Shown here one piece after another: positions 47,780 through 48,991 of a stretch of 48,991 bases of DNA (position 1 is the first letter of the stretch; each line of letters starts with the position of its first letter). The stretch comes from Blattabacterium cuenoti. Its GTDB lineage: Bacteria; Bacteroidota; Bacteroidia; Flavobacteriales; Blattabacteriaceae. A program made the position numbers and the translations under genes. The notes below the pieces were generated by a model that was not told where the DNA came from, did no database searches, and saw nothing but the letters and a program-made list of their open reading frames with translations. Location: positions 131,671-180,661 of the forward strand of contig NZ_CP059203.1 in the NCBI RefSeq assembly GCF_014251955.1. The letters are read 5' to 3'.

Positions 47780-48850
47780 TCATAAAGTATTAATGTTATT
47801 CATTAATTCAAAATATTTTTTAAGAAAAATCTTAAATGATTTTTCTCCTTCTCTAAGCCATGTTCTAGGATCATAATATTTTTTGTTTGGAAGATATTTT
47901 CCTTCTGGATTCCCTATTTGTTTTTCTAAATATTTTTTATATTTGTTCATATAATCTCTAACTCCACATGTAAAAGCATATTGTAAATCGGTATCTACAT
48001 TCATTTTAATTACCCCATAACCAATCGCTTCTTGAATTTCTCTTTTGGAAGATCCTGATCCTCCATGAAAAACCAAAAAAACTGGTTTTTCTCTAGTATG
48101 AAATTTATTTTGTATATATTTTTGAGTTTTTTGTAATATTTCAGGACGTAAAATAACATTTCCTGGTCTATAAACTCCGTGAACATTTCCAAATGAAGCA
48201 GCAATAATGAAAAAATTATTATTTATTTTGATTAATTTTTCATAAGCATATGAAACTTCTTTTGGCTGAGTATAAAGTTTATTATTTTCTATATTGGAAT
48301 TATCTATTCCGTCTTCTTCTCCTCCCGTAACACCAAGTTCTATTTCAAGAGTCATTTGAATCTTATTCATTCTTTCAAAATATTTTTCGCAAATTCTAAT
48401 ATTTTCTTCTAAAGATTCTTGAGAAAAATCTAACATATGTGAACTAAACAATGTTTTTCCGAAATGTTTATAATGTATTTCGTTAGCATTTAATAGTCCA
48501 TCTATCCATGGTAAATTGTTTTTGGAACAATGATCTGTATGAAGAATAACAGTTGATTTATAAGCTTTCGCTAATTCATGAACATGTTTAGCGAAAGCTA
48601 TTGAACCTTTTATTGCTGCTACTTGTTCTCGGTTTTTTAATCCTTTTCCTGCGTAAAATAGAGCTCCACCATTGGATAACTGAATGATGACAGGAGAATT
48701 GACTTCTGCAGCGACTTCCAATACTGCATTTATAGTATTAGATCCAATAACATTGACAGCAGGGATAGCAAAAATATTTTCCTTAGCGTATTCAAATATT
48801 TCTTTTACAAGATTTCCAGTTGCTACTCCATAAGGGAATTTTTGAGACAT
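47780..48850 (-). CDS. fbaA: Fructose-bisphosphate aldolase, class II
   Basis: This zinc aldolase splits or forms fructose-1,6-bisphosphate. The 356-residue protein has zinc and catalytic residues in ILHTDHCSK (D106, H107), [10 protein letters not shown] and [14 protein letters not shown], and glycine-rich substrate motifs [15 protein letters not shown] and IKMNVDTD. It forms a unit with accD on the minus strand, 4 bases apart. With fbp elsewhere in the window it allows hexose phosphate formation. The last 141 bases of the window upstream of it hold no gene I recognise. Confidence 0.96.
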   Translation of the reverse strand: MSQKFPYGVATGNLVKEIFEYAKENIFAIPAVNVIGSNTINAVLEVAAEVNSPVIIQLSNGGALFYAGKGLKNREQVAAIKGSIAFAKHVHELAKAYKSTVILHTDHCSKNNLPWIDGLLNANEIHYKHFGKTLFSSHMLDFSQESLEENIRICEKYFERMNKIQMTLEIELGVTGGEEDGIDNSNIENNKLYTQPKEVSYAYEKLIKINNNFFIIAASFGNVHGVYRPGNVILRPEILQKTQKYIQNKFHTREKPVFLVFHGGSGSSKREIQEAIGYGVIKMNVDTDLQYAFTCGVRDYMNKYKKYLEKQIGNPEGKYLPNKKYYDPRTWLREGEKSFKIFLKKYFELMNNINTL

Positions 48851-48991
48851 ATATTTTTTTTATTTAATTTAAGGATAAACAAATATGAAAAAGAAAATAA
48901 GAAAAAAGAATCTTCCTATGAAAGATCAATCAAATAAGATAAGATGTCTGTAATTTTTATATTTATTTAAACTAATACTAAATCCTAATCA

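Overview
The window looks like a stretch of chromosome from a Flavobacteriales endosymbiont, most probably Blattabacterium, the cockroach and primitive-termite symbiont. This is inferred from several signs: extreme A+T richness with long poly-A runs inside genes, tight gene packing, flavobacterial protein types (AccD without zinc cysteines, a two-cysteine L32, a DUF4293 protein, a fused aspartokinase/homoserine dehydrogenase), and almost only housekeeping and biosynthetic genes. No transposon, phage gene, CRISPR array or rRNA was seen. The assignment rests on pattern recognition, not a database search.

Layout. Positions 1-3770 hold a DUF4293 membrane protein, prfA, and the opposite-strand rpmF-accB-accC unit. 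Positions 3869-7789 hold proS and a divergent pyrimidine pair: a class 1A-type pyrD and a fused pyrE-pyrF (UMP synthase). Positions 7981-12768 hold marC, rnpA, fbp, plsC, rnhA, an RNA methyltransferase and a dCMP deaminase. rnpA and the dCMP deaminase are each broken by one missing base in a poly-A run. Positions 12900-13677 hold tRNA-Leu(CAA) and the decayed remains of urease (ureB and ureC). Positions 13678-30133 hold a peptidoglycan amidase, thrA-thrB-thrC, thyA, prs, rplY, tadA, a DedA protein, a tiny membrane ORF, aroB, gyrA, a C-terminal processing protease and surE. Positions 30367-46927 hold ruvB and a long co-directional purine block: purA, purB, purL, purE, purC, purF, purM, purN, purH, purD, guaA. 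Positions 46936-48850 hold accD and fbaA on the minus strand.

How the genes fit together. prs makes PRPP for both the purine block and the pyrE half of pyrEF. The purine block carries most steps from PRPP to IMP, both steps to AMP and the last step to GMP; purK and guaB are not here. pyrD and pyrEF give UMP; a dCMP deaminase and thyA would give dTMP. thrABC makes threonine, aroB feeds aromatic amino acids, accB/accC/accD are three of four acetyl-CoA carboxylase subunits, and fbaA with fbp allow hexose phosphate synthesis.

Most notable points: a urease locus reduced to fragments in a lineage where urease is normally central to nitrogen recycling; two important genes that need one extra A in a homopolymer to be read; and three nucleotide enzymes of unusual type for a flavobacterium (eukaryote-like UMP synthase, metazoan-like adenylosuccinate lyase, class 1A dihydroorotate dehydrogenase). 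No intergenic gap over 300 bases lacks an assigned feature; the longest, 12982-13677, is filled by the urease remnants. I saw no convincing promoter consensus. Shine-Dalgarno-like sequences are generally absent, as is usual in Bacteroidetes, so starts were chosen by ATG position, spacing and family alignment.
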